64,000 nucleotides of DNA from Costus lasius (lineage: Eukaryota > Streptophyta > Magnoliopsida > Zingiberales > Costaceae): contig CM050448.1 of the NCBI GenBank assembly GCA_027563935.2, positions 70,317,843 to 70,381,842 of the forward strand, read 5' to 3'. This document shows positions 34,701 through 46,017 of the stretch, in pieces (within the stretch, counting starts at the first letter, position 1; each line of letters begins with the position of its first letter). The position numbers and the translations under genes were made by a program. Below the pieces are notes generated by a model. The model was not told the origin of the DNA. It was given only the letters and a program-made list of their open reading frames with translations, and ran no database searches.

Positions 34701-37294
34701 TGATATTCATCTTTATATTCTTTTTAATCTTAATCTTAAACACGATTTTGATCTTGTTTGTAATCTTGGTCTTCAATCTTGATATTGTTATTCATATTGA
34801 TATTGATCTAATCATGATAAAAATTTTGAACTCGATTATGAGCTTTAATTGTTATTAATCTTATTCTCATTCTTAATTATAACATTGATTTTATTCTTGA
34901 TAATTATCTTCATCCTCATTTTGATCTCAGTTTTGATCTCAGATTTCAGTTTTAATATTATAATCTTCATCTTTATCTTGCTCTTAATATTCATCTTAAA
35001 CTCAATTTTGATCTCTGTGGAAATATTGATTTTTAATCTTGATATTAATATGTATATTTATCTTGGTCTTTTAAGGATGACGACGTTGATCTTGATTATG
35101 ATCCATATTTGATGTTTATCATTTTGCAATCGTAATTTAATACTGATTTTGTTTATGATCATGATGTTGATCTTGATTTTATTCATGATTTCAAACTTCA
35201 TCTTATGATATTCATCTTTACCTTCTTTTTAATCCTAATCTTAAACTCGATTTTGATCTTGTTTGTAATTTTGGTCTTCAATCTTGATATTGTTATTAAT
35301 ATTGATATTGATATTGATCTAATCATGATGAAAATTTTGAACTCGATTTAAGAACTTTAATTGTTATTAATCTTATACTCATTCTTAATTATAACATTAA
35401 TCTTATTCTTGATAATTATCTTCATCATCATTTTGATCTCAGTTTTGATCTCAGATTTCAGTTTTAATCTTATAATCTTCATCTTTATCTTGCTCCTAAT
35501 ATTCATCTTAAACTCGATTTTGATCTCTGTGGAAATATTGATTTTTAATCTTGATAATAATATTTATATTTATCTTGGTCTCTTAATGATGAGGATGTTG
35601 ATCTTGATTATAATCCATATCTGATGTTTATCATTTTGAAATCATAATATAATATTGATTTTGTTCATATCACGATGTTGATCTTAATTTTAATCATGAT
35701 TTCAAACTTCATCTTATGATATTCATCTTTATCTTCTTTTTAATCTTAATATTAAACTCGATTTTGATCTTGTTTGTAATCTTGGTCTTCAATCGGGATA
35801 TTGTTATTGATATTGATATTGATCTAATCATGATGAAAATTTTGAACTCGATTTATGAAATTTAATTGTCATTAATCTTATTCTCATTCTTAATTATAAC
35901 ATTAATCTTATTCTTGAAAATTTTCTTTATCTTCATTTTGATCTCAGTTTTGATCTCAGATTTCAGTTTTAATCTTATAATCTTCATCTTTATCTTGCTC
36001 TTAATATTCATCTTAAACTCAATTTTGATCTCTGTGGAAATATTGATTTTTAATCTTGATAATAATATTTATATTTAACTTGGTCTTTTAATGATGAGGA
36101 CGTTGATCTTGATTATGATCCATATTTGATGTTTATCATTTTCCAATTGTAATTTAATACTGATTTTGTTCATGATCATGATGTTGATCTTGATTTTAAT
36201 CATGATTTCAAACTTCATCTTATGATATTCATCTTTACCTTCTTTTTAATCTTAATCTTAAACTCGATTTTGATCTTGTTTATAATTTTGGTCTTCAATC
36301 TTGATATTGTTATTAATATTGATATTGATCTAATCATGATGAAAATTTTGAACTCGATTTATGAACTTTAACTGTTATTAATCTTATTCTCATTCTTAAT
36401 TATAACATTAATCTTATTCTTGATAATTATCTTCATCTTCATTTTGATCTCAGTTTTGATTTCAGATTTCAGTTTTAATCTTATAATCTTCATCTTTATC
36501 TTGCTCCTAATATTCATCTTAAACTCGATTTTGATCTCTATGGAAATATTAATTTTTAATCTTGATATTAATATTTATATTTATCTTGGTCTTTTAATGA
36601 TGAGGATGTTAATCTTGATTATGATCCATGTTTGATGTTCATCATTTTGCAATCTTAATTTAATATTGATTTTGTTCGTGATCATGATGTTGATCTTGAT
36701 TTTAATCATAATTTCAAACTCGATTTTGATCTTGATTTTGTTCGTGATCATGATGTTGATCTTATGATATTCATCTTTATCTTCTTTTTAATCATAATCT
36801 TAAACTCAATTTTGATCTTATTTTTAATCTTGGTCTTCAATCTTGATATTGTTATTGTTATTGATATTGATCTAATCCTGATGAAAATTTTGAACTCCAT
36901 TATGAGCTTTAATTGTTATTAATCTTACTCTCATTCTTAATTATAACATTGATTTTATTCTTGATAATTTTCATCATCTTCATTATGATCTCAGTTTTGA
37001 TCTCATATTTCAGTTTTTATCTAATAATCCTCATCTTTATCTTGCTCCTAATATTCATCTTAAACTCGATTTTGATCTCAGTGGAAATATAGATTTTTTA
37101 ATCTTGATATTAATATTAATATTTATCTTGGTCTTTTAATGATGAGGACGTTCATCTTGATTATGAACAATATTTAATGTTTATAATTTTGCAATCTTAA
37201 TTTAATATTGATTTTGTTCATGATCATGATGTTGATCTTGACTTTAATCATGATTTCAAACTTCATCTTATGATATTCATCTTTACCTTCTTTT
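25719..37294. repeat. AT-rich tandem satellite, right block (about 506-bp monomer)
   Basis: Continuation of the same satellite after element A, starting with the second copy of the AATCA duplication (25719-25723). It holds about 23 monomers, with landmarks near 26011, 26506, 26999, 27503, 28008, 28520, 29040, 29548, 30054, 30546, 31051, 31565, 32064, 32570, 33080, 33582, 34089, 34599, 35100, 35610, 36115, 36625 and 37165. Between about 31565 and 34600 three monomer classes alternate regularly, giving a 1.5-kb trimeric higher-order repeat. One monomer (about 28520-29040) is lengthened by a 19-bp direct duplication at 28861-28898. A disturbed stretch near 36715-36760 repeats a TTTTGTTCGTGATCATGATG segment. 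The array stops at element J. Confidence 0.95.
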
Positions 37295-37534
37295 TGAAAG
37301 TCCCCTTTCAATAAGGGGGGCCGAAACCCTAAAGTGGCGCATACAAAACATGGGCAGCGGATACTAGGGTTTCATGGGACGATGCATGTATTATGATCAA
37401 CATTAAAACTTTTGAATGCAAGAAAGAATGCGATTCATACCATGGCCATTTCTAGATGGCGCCTTGGAAGCAAGAGAACAAAAGAGGTCTCCTCCAAATC
37501 GTCACACACAAGATGATCAACGGCTTGCTCCTTC
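37295..37534 (-). mobile_element. Element J: 3' end of an LTR inserted in the satellite, cut by element E
   Basis: The satellite breaks off in CTTCTTTT and a family LTR end in reverse orientation begins TGAAAGTCCCC. Only 240 bp are seen before element E starts at 37535. It contains the inverted repeat CCCCTTTCAATAAGGGG and the motif ATG-GCC-ATG-GTATG (minus strand, near 37430-37445). The rest of J, its target duplication (expected CTTTT) and the return to satellite must lie beyond 64000. Whether J is a solo LTR or a full element cannot be told here. Confidence 0.85.
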
Positions 37535-39218
37535 TGAAGGTTCCCTTAGACAAGGGGCGAAACCCTAGATAGGCGCATGTTATATTTTTAAGCAGCGGAA
37601 AGGGGGTTTCTAGGGATCTGTTCAATGCATGTAATATAATCAACTTAAATCGATTGTATATAAGAGATAGAACCATACCAATGCCATTTGTTGGATGGCG
37701 TCTAGGAAGAAGAAAGTGAAATCGCTTTCCTCCAAACGGTTCGCACACAAGAAGATCTATGCGCTTACTCCCTTCGGTACACCTTGTGCTAGCAAAGTTC
37801 CTTGGTGTCTTTGTTCGTGTGAGAAGGGAAGAAGAAGATCTTGCTTGCTCAGTCCTCGACTCTCCAAAGCGTGAAGCGAAACTTCCACAAGAGGAGGCGA
37901 CGGGAATAGAAGTGAGGCGACAAGAGATGCGCACTATCCAAAACATGGAGGCGTGGTTGCTAAAAATAGCCAACCTTACTCTTTCATGCGATCATGTGTT
38001 CATGCGCTCATGAACCAATCGCATTTTCCTCTCCTCTCTTTGAACCAAGCGCTCATATCATGAGCCGGTTCAACTAGGTCTGGTTCATAGACCAATTAAC
38101 CCAAGCAATTAGTCCAGATCACATTAAACCCAAAGGCTCTTGATCTGACCGTTGATCTCTTGATGCTCCTGATCTCACTGATCTAGCATCCATTCTCTCG
38201 ATCGAAGCTTACCGATCTCAAGCCCCAATCAATCAAACATGATTAGACCAGATCTCACTCACAATCAGAGATTAAATCCCTTTAAACTGAACCCAAATAA
38301 TTCAGTCCACACGATCTGACTTAAGTAAGCCATATCATCAAATTGTGCGACCCTAAGGGTTTCCTTTAAATGTCGGTAATGATAACTTACGTTATCACGA
38401 TCAGTGAGGGGTATCTAGCAACACATCACTGTCTCCCGATATAAAGGAAAGAGTCTTCCAAGACTACACCCAAACCACAGCACAAGTGTGAATCCAACTC
38501 ACAAGGCATGCATATTTCCTTTGCCACTGGATGTTCTTATTGGACAAGCGTGTCAAGCTTGTAGCTCCAATATGATGAGCATGATTAGATCAGATGAACA
38601 TTGTCACCTGGGTATGGCCATACACTTTCTCAATCACCTCATCCAGGGGGGCCCCTTTAGAACATCACACTCCTTAAACAAGGAGACGGCAATCCTTTGT
38701 CTATCACTAGTGCCCTAACCTGACTCAAGCTCACCATCCAAGATAGTCTATAATAATTATGTTTCAAATGATATTGAACTACCTCAAAACAATGACAATC
38801 ATCATTTAGAAAACACAAGTGATCTCAAGTCAAAGGAAATGTGCCACTTGTCGCATTCAAGGATTATTCACATTGTGACAAGCAATTGAATAACCTAGTA
38901 GGGTCTGTCCAGTACATCCAATGTACCCATGAGTCTACATCTTATTCCATGCTCAAAAGCATCCTATAAGATTAGAACACACATTAGTCTTAACCATATC
39001 AAGGCTGTCTCATGTTCACCAAGATATATCGACTAAGGACTTTATAGCATGTCAGCCCAGCTGAACAACTTTGAGACATTATTCAGAAGTACACTTATTG
39101 CAGCAGATAACGTAACAAACTGAATAACAACCATGCCTTTATAAACATAAGAGTTTATTACATGATACTGATACAATCCCAAGGCCTCAAACATTAGCCT
39201 TAAGGGCATACCCCAACA
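37535..39218 (-). repeat. Element E 3' LTR
   Basis: 1684 bp. On the + strand it starts TGAAGGTTCCC and ends GGGCATACCCCAACA. Relative to other copies an extra A near 38955 (GCTCAAAAGCATCC) disrupts the recurring antisense frame. Confidence 0.94.
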
Positions 39219-39229
39219 ATCTCCCACTT
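39219..39229 (-). promoter_or_regulatory. Polypurine tract of element E
   Basis: ATCTCCCACTT on the + strand reads AAGTGGGAGAT on the minus strand, directly beside the 3' LTR. Confidence 0.9.
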
Positions 39230-39238
39230 GCACTTAAT

Positions 39239-42200
39239 CTAATGGTTGAGAAATCTCAAACCCATGTTATTACAGTGCTTCTCATGCTTCTGCTGCGCCA
39301 GAGGCTTGGTAAGCGGGTCTGCCAGATTGTCATCTGTATGTACCTTGCAGACTTTGATCTCGCCACGATCTATGATCTCCCGGATCAAGTGAAACCGTCT
39401 CTGTATGTGCTTGGACTTCTGGTGCGACCGTGGTTCCTTTGCTTGTGCGATTGCTCCAGTGTTATCACAAAAGATAACCAAAGGATCTGCACTCGAAGGA
39501 ACAACACCAAGTTCTCTCACGAACTTACGAATCCACACTGCCTCCTTGGATGCTTCCGAGGCTACAACATACTCGGCTTCTGTTGTGGAATCAGCAACAG
39601 TTGACTGTTTGAAACTCTTCCACACCACTGCTCCTCCATTCAAGCTAAATACATAGCCTGATTGCGATCGGAAATCATCCTGGTCAGACTGGAACGAAGC
39701 GTCAGTATATCCTTCTATACTGAGTTCTTCCTGACCACCATATATCAAGAACATATCTTTGGTCCTCCGCAGATATTTTAAAATGTTCTTGACTGCAATC
39801 CAGTGTGCCATACCTGGATTACCTTGGAACCGACTGGTCACGCTTAACCCGTAAGCGACGTCTGGGCGAGTACACAACATCGCATACATAATGGATCCAA
39901 TAGCCGAAGCATAAGGCGTATTGTCCATTTCATCTTTCTCAGTCTGTGTTTGTGGACACTGACTCTTCGAAAGATTCAGACCATGTCTGACTGGAAGATA
40001 TCCTCTTTTAGAATTCTCTAAATGAAATCGTTCCAGGACTTTATCGATGTAAGTACTCTGGCACAGCCCGAGAAGCCTCTTAGATCTATCCCTGTAGATC
40101 TTCACACCTAATACATAGGCTGCTTCTCCTAAATCTTTCATATGAAAACATTTCCTTAACCATGCCTTAACAGCATGCAGTTCAGGAATATCGTTTCCAA
40201 TGATTAAGATATCATCGACGTAGAGGACTAAGAAAGTAATCACGCTCCCACTAAACCTCTTATATACACACGGGTCATCCTCGTTCTTGATGAAACCAAA
40301 TTCACTGATTGATTCATCAAAACGAATATTCCAGCTTCTTGATGCTTCTTTAAGTCCATAAATAGACTTCTTTAACTTGCATATCTTATGACGATCTGAT
40401 GGATTAGTGAAACCTTCTGGTTGTGTCATATACACATCCTCATCCAGATTTCCATTAAGGAAAGCTGTTTTCACATCCATTTGCCAGATCTCATAATCAT
40501 AATATGCTGCTATCGCAAAAAGAATCCGAATAGACTTAAACATAGCTACAGGTGAGAAAGTTTCATCATAATCTATCCCGTAGATTTGTTTGAAACCTTT
40601 CGCAACTAGCCTGCCTTTATAGGTAACCACGTTACCATCCATGTCAATCTTCTTCTTGAAGATCCATTTACAGCCTATAGGGATAACTCCCGGAGGCGGA
40701 TCAACCAAATCCCAGACTTGGTTATCTGACATGGAGTCCATCTCGGCGCGCATAGCTTCAAGCCATCTCGCTGACTCCGGTCCACTGACCGCATCCGCAT
40801 AAGTGAGGGGTTCATCATTATCAATGATGTAGACTCCGTCATAGCGCTCAGGCTGTCGACGGATCCTTCCCGATCTTCGCGGTTCCCGTGATATCTGAGC
40901 CTCAGGTTGTTCAATAACCTGATCCACCGGCTCATGCTCATCCAACTGTGCTTGACTACTTTGTCCTTCCTCTGGATTCTCATCCAGCTTTATTTCTCTC
41001 CCACTGGCCTCTTGCAGAAGATACTCCTTCTCAAGAAATATGGCCGTCCGAGCAACAAATACCTTGTTCTCTTTGGGATCGTAGAAATAATAACCCTTAG
41101 TTTCCTTAGGGTAACCGACAAAGATACATTTCTCAGATCTGCTCTCTAGTTTCCCAGAGGCGAGCTTTTTGACATAAGCCTCGCAGCCCCAGATCCTGAT
41201 AAATGTTAAGCTCGGCTGTTTCCCATACCATAACTCATATGGCGTCTTAGAAACTGCCTTGGATGGCACTCGGTTTAGTACCTTTGCAGCTGTTTCCAGT
41301 GCAAAACCCCAAAAGGAATATGGAAGAGTAGCCTGACTCATCATAGAACGAACCATATCAAGTAACGTTCTATTTCTCCTCTCGGACACACCATTCCATT
41401 GCGGTGTTCCTGGCGGAGTGAGCTGTGAGATAATCCCACACTCCTTTAGATAGTCAGTAAACGTATGACTCAAGTATTCTCCACCTCGATCAGAACGAAG
41501 TGCCTTGATATTTCGGCCAAGCTGATTCTGTACTTCATTCTTGAACTCTTTGAACTTGTCAAAAGATTCACTTTTATGTCTCATCAAATAGACATACCCA
41601 TACCTACTGAAATCATCAGTAAAGGTAATGAAGTACTGATAGCCACCTCTGGCATGTTTACTAAATGGCCCACACACATCACTGTGTATAAGGTCAAGTA
41701 AACCTGAAGCCCTTTGACCTTTGTTAGGAAAAGGTGACTTCGTCATTTTACCCATTAAACAAGCCTTGCATGTATCAATCTCCTCATAGGAGAATGATCC
41801 CAGCAGTCCATGATCATGCAACCGCTTAATGCGTTTCTTGTTAATATGGCCTAAACGACTATGCCATAGCAAGGTGCTGTCATCAGCATACTTGGCTTTC
41901 TTAATATCAATATGTTGTATAGAACATTCCATGTCCAACATGAATAACCCATTGTTAATTGAACCAGTAGCATAAACAATATTATCTAAAAAAAGAACAC
42001 ACTTTGAAATATTGCATTCAAAGGAAAACCTCTTCCTGACAAGAGCAGGAATGGAGATAATATTTTTAGTAATGCTGGGAACAAAGTAACAATTGTTCAG
42101 TTCTAATACAAGCCCAGATGGCAAAGAGATGAAATAGTCTCCTACAGCAACAGCAGCAACCCGTGCCCCGTTTCCAACTCGTAGGTCCACCTCATGCTGT

Positions 42201-43123
42201 CCCACCTGTCTTCTTCTCTTGAGTTCCTGTACATTTGAACAAATGTGAACTCCACATGCAGTGTCCAACACCCATGATATAGAAGAAGATGAAACCATGA
42301 CTTCCGTCACGTAAATACCTGAGCCAGAAGCGATGCTTCCCCTCTTATCTCCTTGGAGCGCTTTACAGTCCTTTTTCCAGTGACCCAGCTGGCCACAGTG
42401 GAAACATCTGTATTCCTTTGACCGCTTAACTTTTTGCTTCAGAGCCTTGCTGTAACTCTTGACAGGGGCCTTGCCCTTCTTCCCCTTCTTCTTGTTCCTT
42501 GAAGGAACCATTAAGACAGAGGTTGAAGGCTTTCCCTTCAGAGTCTCCTCAGTAGTCAAGAGCATATTCAGCAGCTCTGCCGGAGTACAATCGATTTTGT
42601 TCATATTAAAGTTAATAATGAACGCATCGAAAGAGGGCGGAAGAGACTGCAGAATAATGTCTATAGCAAGCTCCTGGTTGATGGTATGCCCCAGTTTCTC
42701 TAGAGCCTCCTTGTGCCCAATCATCTTGAGCACGTGAGCTCCCACTGGGCTCCCTTCAGCCAGTTTGCTCTGAAAGAACAGCTTTGTCAGATTATAGCGT
42801 TCTGTCCTCGCCTGTGCAGCATACAGCATCTTGAGGTTTGCTATCATGTCTATAGCAGACATATCCTCATGCTGACACTGCAGCGGTGGCGTCATAGACG
42901 CTAGCATCAGGCAAGCGACATCAATGCTATCATTGACGTGCTTTTCATAAGCTTCCCGAACCGCCCTTGCGGCGTTCGGAGCGGGCTGAGGCGGTATCGC
43001 CGTCTCGAGGACATACAGTTTCCTCTCTGCCTTAAGAACTATCTTAAGGTGTCCGAACCAGTCTGAGAAGTTTGGCCCAGCAAACTTCTCTCTTTCCAGT
43101 AGGGATCGCACATTGAAGCTCAT
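39239..43123 (-). CDS. Gag-Pol polyprotein of element E (Ty1/copia)
   Basis: An uninterrupted frame of 1294 residues, collinear with B. It has the zinc knuckle CFHCGQLGHWKKDC (240-253), protease D287, integrase H421/H425/C452/C455 and D482/D545/E581, RT D883 and YVDD (968-971), and RNase H D1141 and D1220. It has the normal Trp at 820, where B has Gly. Residue 926 is Glu (YGLKEASRSW) where the other four copies have Gln. YGLKQ is one of the most constant motifs of Ty1/copia RT, so this copy may also be defective. The proposed 3' splice site is just upstream (CTAC at 43145-43148 on the + strand), with 21 in-frame nt between it and the ATG. Confidence 0.95.
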   Translation of the reverse strand: MSFNVRSLLEREKFAGPNFSDWFGHLKIVLKAERKLYVLETAIPPQPAPNAARAVREAYEKHVNDSIDVACLMLASMTPPLQCQHEDMSAIDMIANLKMLYAAQARTERYNLTKLFFQSKLAEGSPVGAHVLKMIGHKEALEKLGHTINQELAIDIILQSLPPSFDAFIINFNMNKIDCTPAELLNMLLTTEETLKGKPSTSVLMVPSRNKKKGKKGKAPVKSYSKALKQKVKRSKEYRCFHCGQLGHWKKDCKALQGDKRGSIASGSGIYVTEVMVSSSSISWVLDTACGVHICSNVQELKRRRQVGQHEVDLRVGNGARVAAVAVGDYFISLPSGLVLELNNCYFVPSITKNIISIPALVRKRFSFECNISKCVLFLDNIVYATGSINNGLFMLDMECSIQHIDIKKAKYADDSTLLWHSRLGHINKKRIKRLHDHGLLGSFSYEEIDTCKACLMGKMTKSPFPNKGQRASGLLDLIHSDVCGPFSKHARGGYQYFITFTDDFSRYGYVYLMRHKSESFDKFKEFKNEVQNQLGRNIKALRSDRGGEYLSHTFTDYLKECGIISQLTPPGTPQWNGVSERRNRTLLDMVRSMMSQATLPYSFWGFALETAAKVLNRVPSKAVSKTPYELWYGKQPSLTFIRIWGCEAYVKKLASGKLESRSEKCIFVGYPKETKGYYFYDPKENKVFVARTAIFLEKEYLLQEASGREIKLDENPEEGQSSQAQLDEHEPVDQVIEQPEAQISREPRRSGRIRRQPERYDGVYIIDNDEPLTYADAVSGPESARWLEAMRAEMDSMSDNQVWDLVDPPPGVIPIGCKWIFKKKIDMDGNVVTYKGRLVAKGFKQIYGIDYDETFSPVAMFKSIRILFAIAAYYDYEIWQMDVKTAFLNGNLDEDVYMTQPEGFTNPSDRHKICKLKKSIYGLKEASRSWNIRFDESISEFGFIKNEDDPCVYKRFSGSVITFLVLYVDDILIIGNDIPELHAVKAWLRKCFHMKDLGEAAYVLGVKIYRDRSKRLLGLCQSTYIDKVLERFHLENSKRGYLPVRHGLNLSKSQCPQTQTEKDEMDNTPYASAIGSIMYAMLCTRPDVAYGLSVTSRFQGNPGMAHWIAVKNILKYLRRTKDMFLIYGGQEELSIEGYTDASFQSDQDDFRSQSGYVFSLNGGAVVWKSFKQSTVADSTTEAEYVVASEASKEAVWIRKFVRELGVVPSSADPLVIFCDNTGAIAQAKEPRSHQKSKHIQRRFHLIREIIDRGEIKVCKVHTDDNLADPLTKPLAQQKHEKHCNNMGLRFLNH

Positions 43124-44297
43124 GGTGTTCGTTGCTGCAGGTATCTACAACAATGCAAGAACAGCAAGGTCAGTATCAATGTAAAGAATCAATTCAGGAC
43201 TTAAGAATGATTCTTTTTCTCACTATTTTATCTGGCTGAAAAATCCAGCAAAACAGCCCGAAAGAGTAGAACTCTTTTAGTGAGATGGGATCCAGATTTC
43301 ATACTTGGTCTCCGCGTCCCGCTCAGGCGAGATAAGATGCACAGAGAGTACAAGCACTAATTTCTGGTAGGCTGTCCCAGCCAATCGCCAACCCGTGCGA
43401 TTCCCCTTCATCTGGGCTGAAGAAACCACTTTCGAGAGGGGGGGCGAGAACCCTAAACATGCATAACCGAAACCTTTGCATGGCGGAAATTAGGGATTCA
43501 AGAATCGCATGTATGATATATAATCAACTAGATGAAAGGTTGCTAAAATCAACAAAGGGTCATACCAATGCCATAGTTTAGATGATGCCTTGGAAGCAAA
43601 GACTCGATTGCTTCTTCTCCAAAGGAATCGCACACAAGAGGAAGAAGGCCTACACTTCGATCGCTCCTTGTGCTAGCAAGGCACCAAAGTGTCTTTGATC
43701 GCTTGTCGGGGTGATGAAAGACTTGCTCGGCTTTCTCCACTAGACTTCGGCGTGAGTTCTCTTCTCTACACCCGAGAGTCCGCGAGAGGAAGAAGTGAGA
43801 CAACGATCCACACGAAGTGGAGACGTTCAGCCAAAACGTGGAGACGTTTTTCACTTGAAAAACCGACTTTCCAATTATAGAAAGTCTTTAATTCCAAAAC
43901 GTTTTGCGTTGAACTATTCGAAACTCACTTATTCACATTGAACCAAGCGCTCAATCATGAGCCGGTTCAAGGTCTTTGGTTCAATGACCAAACCGAATTA
44001 GCCCAAGCATTAAGTCAAGATCGAATTAAACCCTAAGGTCCTAGATCTGACCATTCATCTTTTGATGCTCCTGATCTGATCGATCTAGCATCAACACTCT
44101 CGATCGAAGCTTACCGATCTCAAGCTCTAATCAATCAAACATGATCAGACTAGATCTCACTTACAATCAGAGTTTAAATCCCTTTAAACTGAACCGAAAC
44201 AATTCAGTCCACACGATCTGACTTAAGTAAGCCATATCATCAAATTGTGCGACCCTGAGGGTTTCCTTTAAATGTCGGTAACGATAACTTACGTTAT

Positions 44298-45997
44298 TGA
44301 AGAGTCCCCTTCAAGGGGGAGCGCAAGGGGGTGAAACCCTATGGATGGCGCATCTTTGATTTTTAAGCGGAAGCAAGGGTTTCAAGGGATCGGCTGCATG
44401 ATATATGATCAACTAACATAAAGCTTGATAAAATCTACAAAGGATCATACCAATGCCATAGTTTCGATGGCGCCTTGGAAGCAAAGGCGCAAGTGCTCCT
44501 TCTCCAAAGAGGACGCACACAAGAGGATGAAGATGGCTACTTCTTGGTGTTCTTTGTGCTAGCAAAGACCTCCAAGGTGTGCTTGTCGCATGAAGGTGAT
44601 GAGAAAAAGCTTGGCCGAGCCTCCCTCCTCTTCCTTGGCGTCAACACCCTCTCTCCCACCAAAGTGGAGATGCGATTAGACCAAGAGGAGAAGCGTTAGG
44701 CGTTTCTCTTAGGAGATGGCGTTACATGACTTCCAATTATGGAAAGTCATGAAGCCATGCGCTCCCACTCCAAGCAAACCGCCCAAAACGCCTTATGGAT
44801 CGAACCATGCGTTCACCCATGTGAACCGGTTCAATCCAAATTGGTCCAAACCAATTTGGTTCAAAGACCACATGAAACCAGCCCAAGCCATGGTCTAGAT
44901 CTCTCTGAACCAAAATGGTTCAAGATCTAACCGTTGATCTCTTGACGCTTCTGATCTCACCGATCTAGCATCACTACTCTCGATCGAAGCTTACCGATCT
45001 CAAGCCCTAATCAATCACACATGATCAGACCAGATCTCACTTACAATCAGAGTTTAAATCCCTTTAAACTGAACCAAAACAATTCAGTCCACACGATCAG
45101 ACTTAAGTAAGCCATATCATCAAATTGTGCGACCCTAAGGGTTTCCTTTAGATGTCGGTAACGATAACTAACGTTATCACGATCAGTGAGGGGTATCTAG
45201 CAACACATCACTGTCTCCCGATATAAAGGAAAGAGTCTTCCAAGACTACACCCAAACCACAGCACAAGGGTGAATGCACTTCACTAGGCATACATGTTTC
45301 CTTTGCCACTGGATGTTCTTATTGGACAAGCGTGTCAAGCCTGTAGCTCCAATATGATGAGCATGATTAGATCTGATGAACATAGTCACCAGGGTATGGC
45401 CATACACTTTCTCAATCATCTCATAAGGGGGGCCCCTTTAGAACATCACACTCCTTCAACAAGGAGACGGCAATCCTATATCTATCACTAGTGCCCTAAC
45501 CTAACTCATGATCATTATCCAAGATAGTCTATAATCATTATCTTTCAAATGATATTAAACTACCTCAAAACAATGACATTCATCATTTAGAAACACAAGT
45601 GATCTCAAGTCAGAGGACATGTGCCACTTGTTACAATCAAGGATTATTCACATTGTGACAAGCAATTGAATATCCTAGTAGGGTCTGTCCAGTACATCCA
45701 ATGTACCCATGAGTCTACATCTTATTCCATGCTCGAAGCATCCTATAAGATTAGAATACATATTAGTCTCAATCATATCAAGGCTGTCTCATGTTCACCA
45801 AGATATCTCGACTAAGGACTTTATAGCATGTCAGCCCAGCTGAACAGCTTTGAGACATTATTCAGAAGTACACTTATTACAGCAGACAAGGTAACAAACT
45901 GAATAACAACCATGCCTTTATAAACACAAGAGTTTATTACATGATACTGATACAATCCCAAGGCCTCAAACATTAGCCTTAAGGGCATACCCCAACA
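44298..45997 (-). repeat. Element D 3' LTR
   Basis: 1700 bp, starting TGAAGAGTCCCC and ending TACCCCAACA on the + strand. A cluster of GGTTCA/TGAACC words lies at 44802-44930, including the palindrome TGAACCGGTTCA (44822-44833). It differs from the 5' LTR near 44640 (GGCGTC versus GGCATC), 45074 (CCAAAAC versus CCGAAAC) and 45502 (CTAACTC versus CTGACTC). Confidence 0.95.
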
Positions 45998-46008
45998 ATC
46001 TCCCACTT
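45998..46008 (-). promoter_or_regulatory. Polypurine tract of element D
   Basis: ATCTCCCACTT next to the 3' LTR; AAGTGGGAGAT on the coding strand. Confidence 0.9.
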
Positions 46009-46017
46009 GCACTTAAT

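Noticed and set aside
37452..37973. A 173-codon frame on the minus strand
   Set aside because: It crosses the junction between elements J and E and is formed from two unrelated LTR segments.
44716..44930. Overlapping 60- and 63-codon frames in the LTRs of D (also 53819-54033)
   Set aside because: Limited to the two near-identical D LTRs; no support from other copies.
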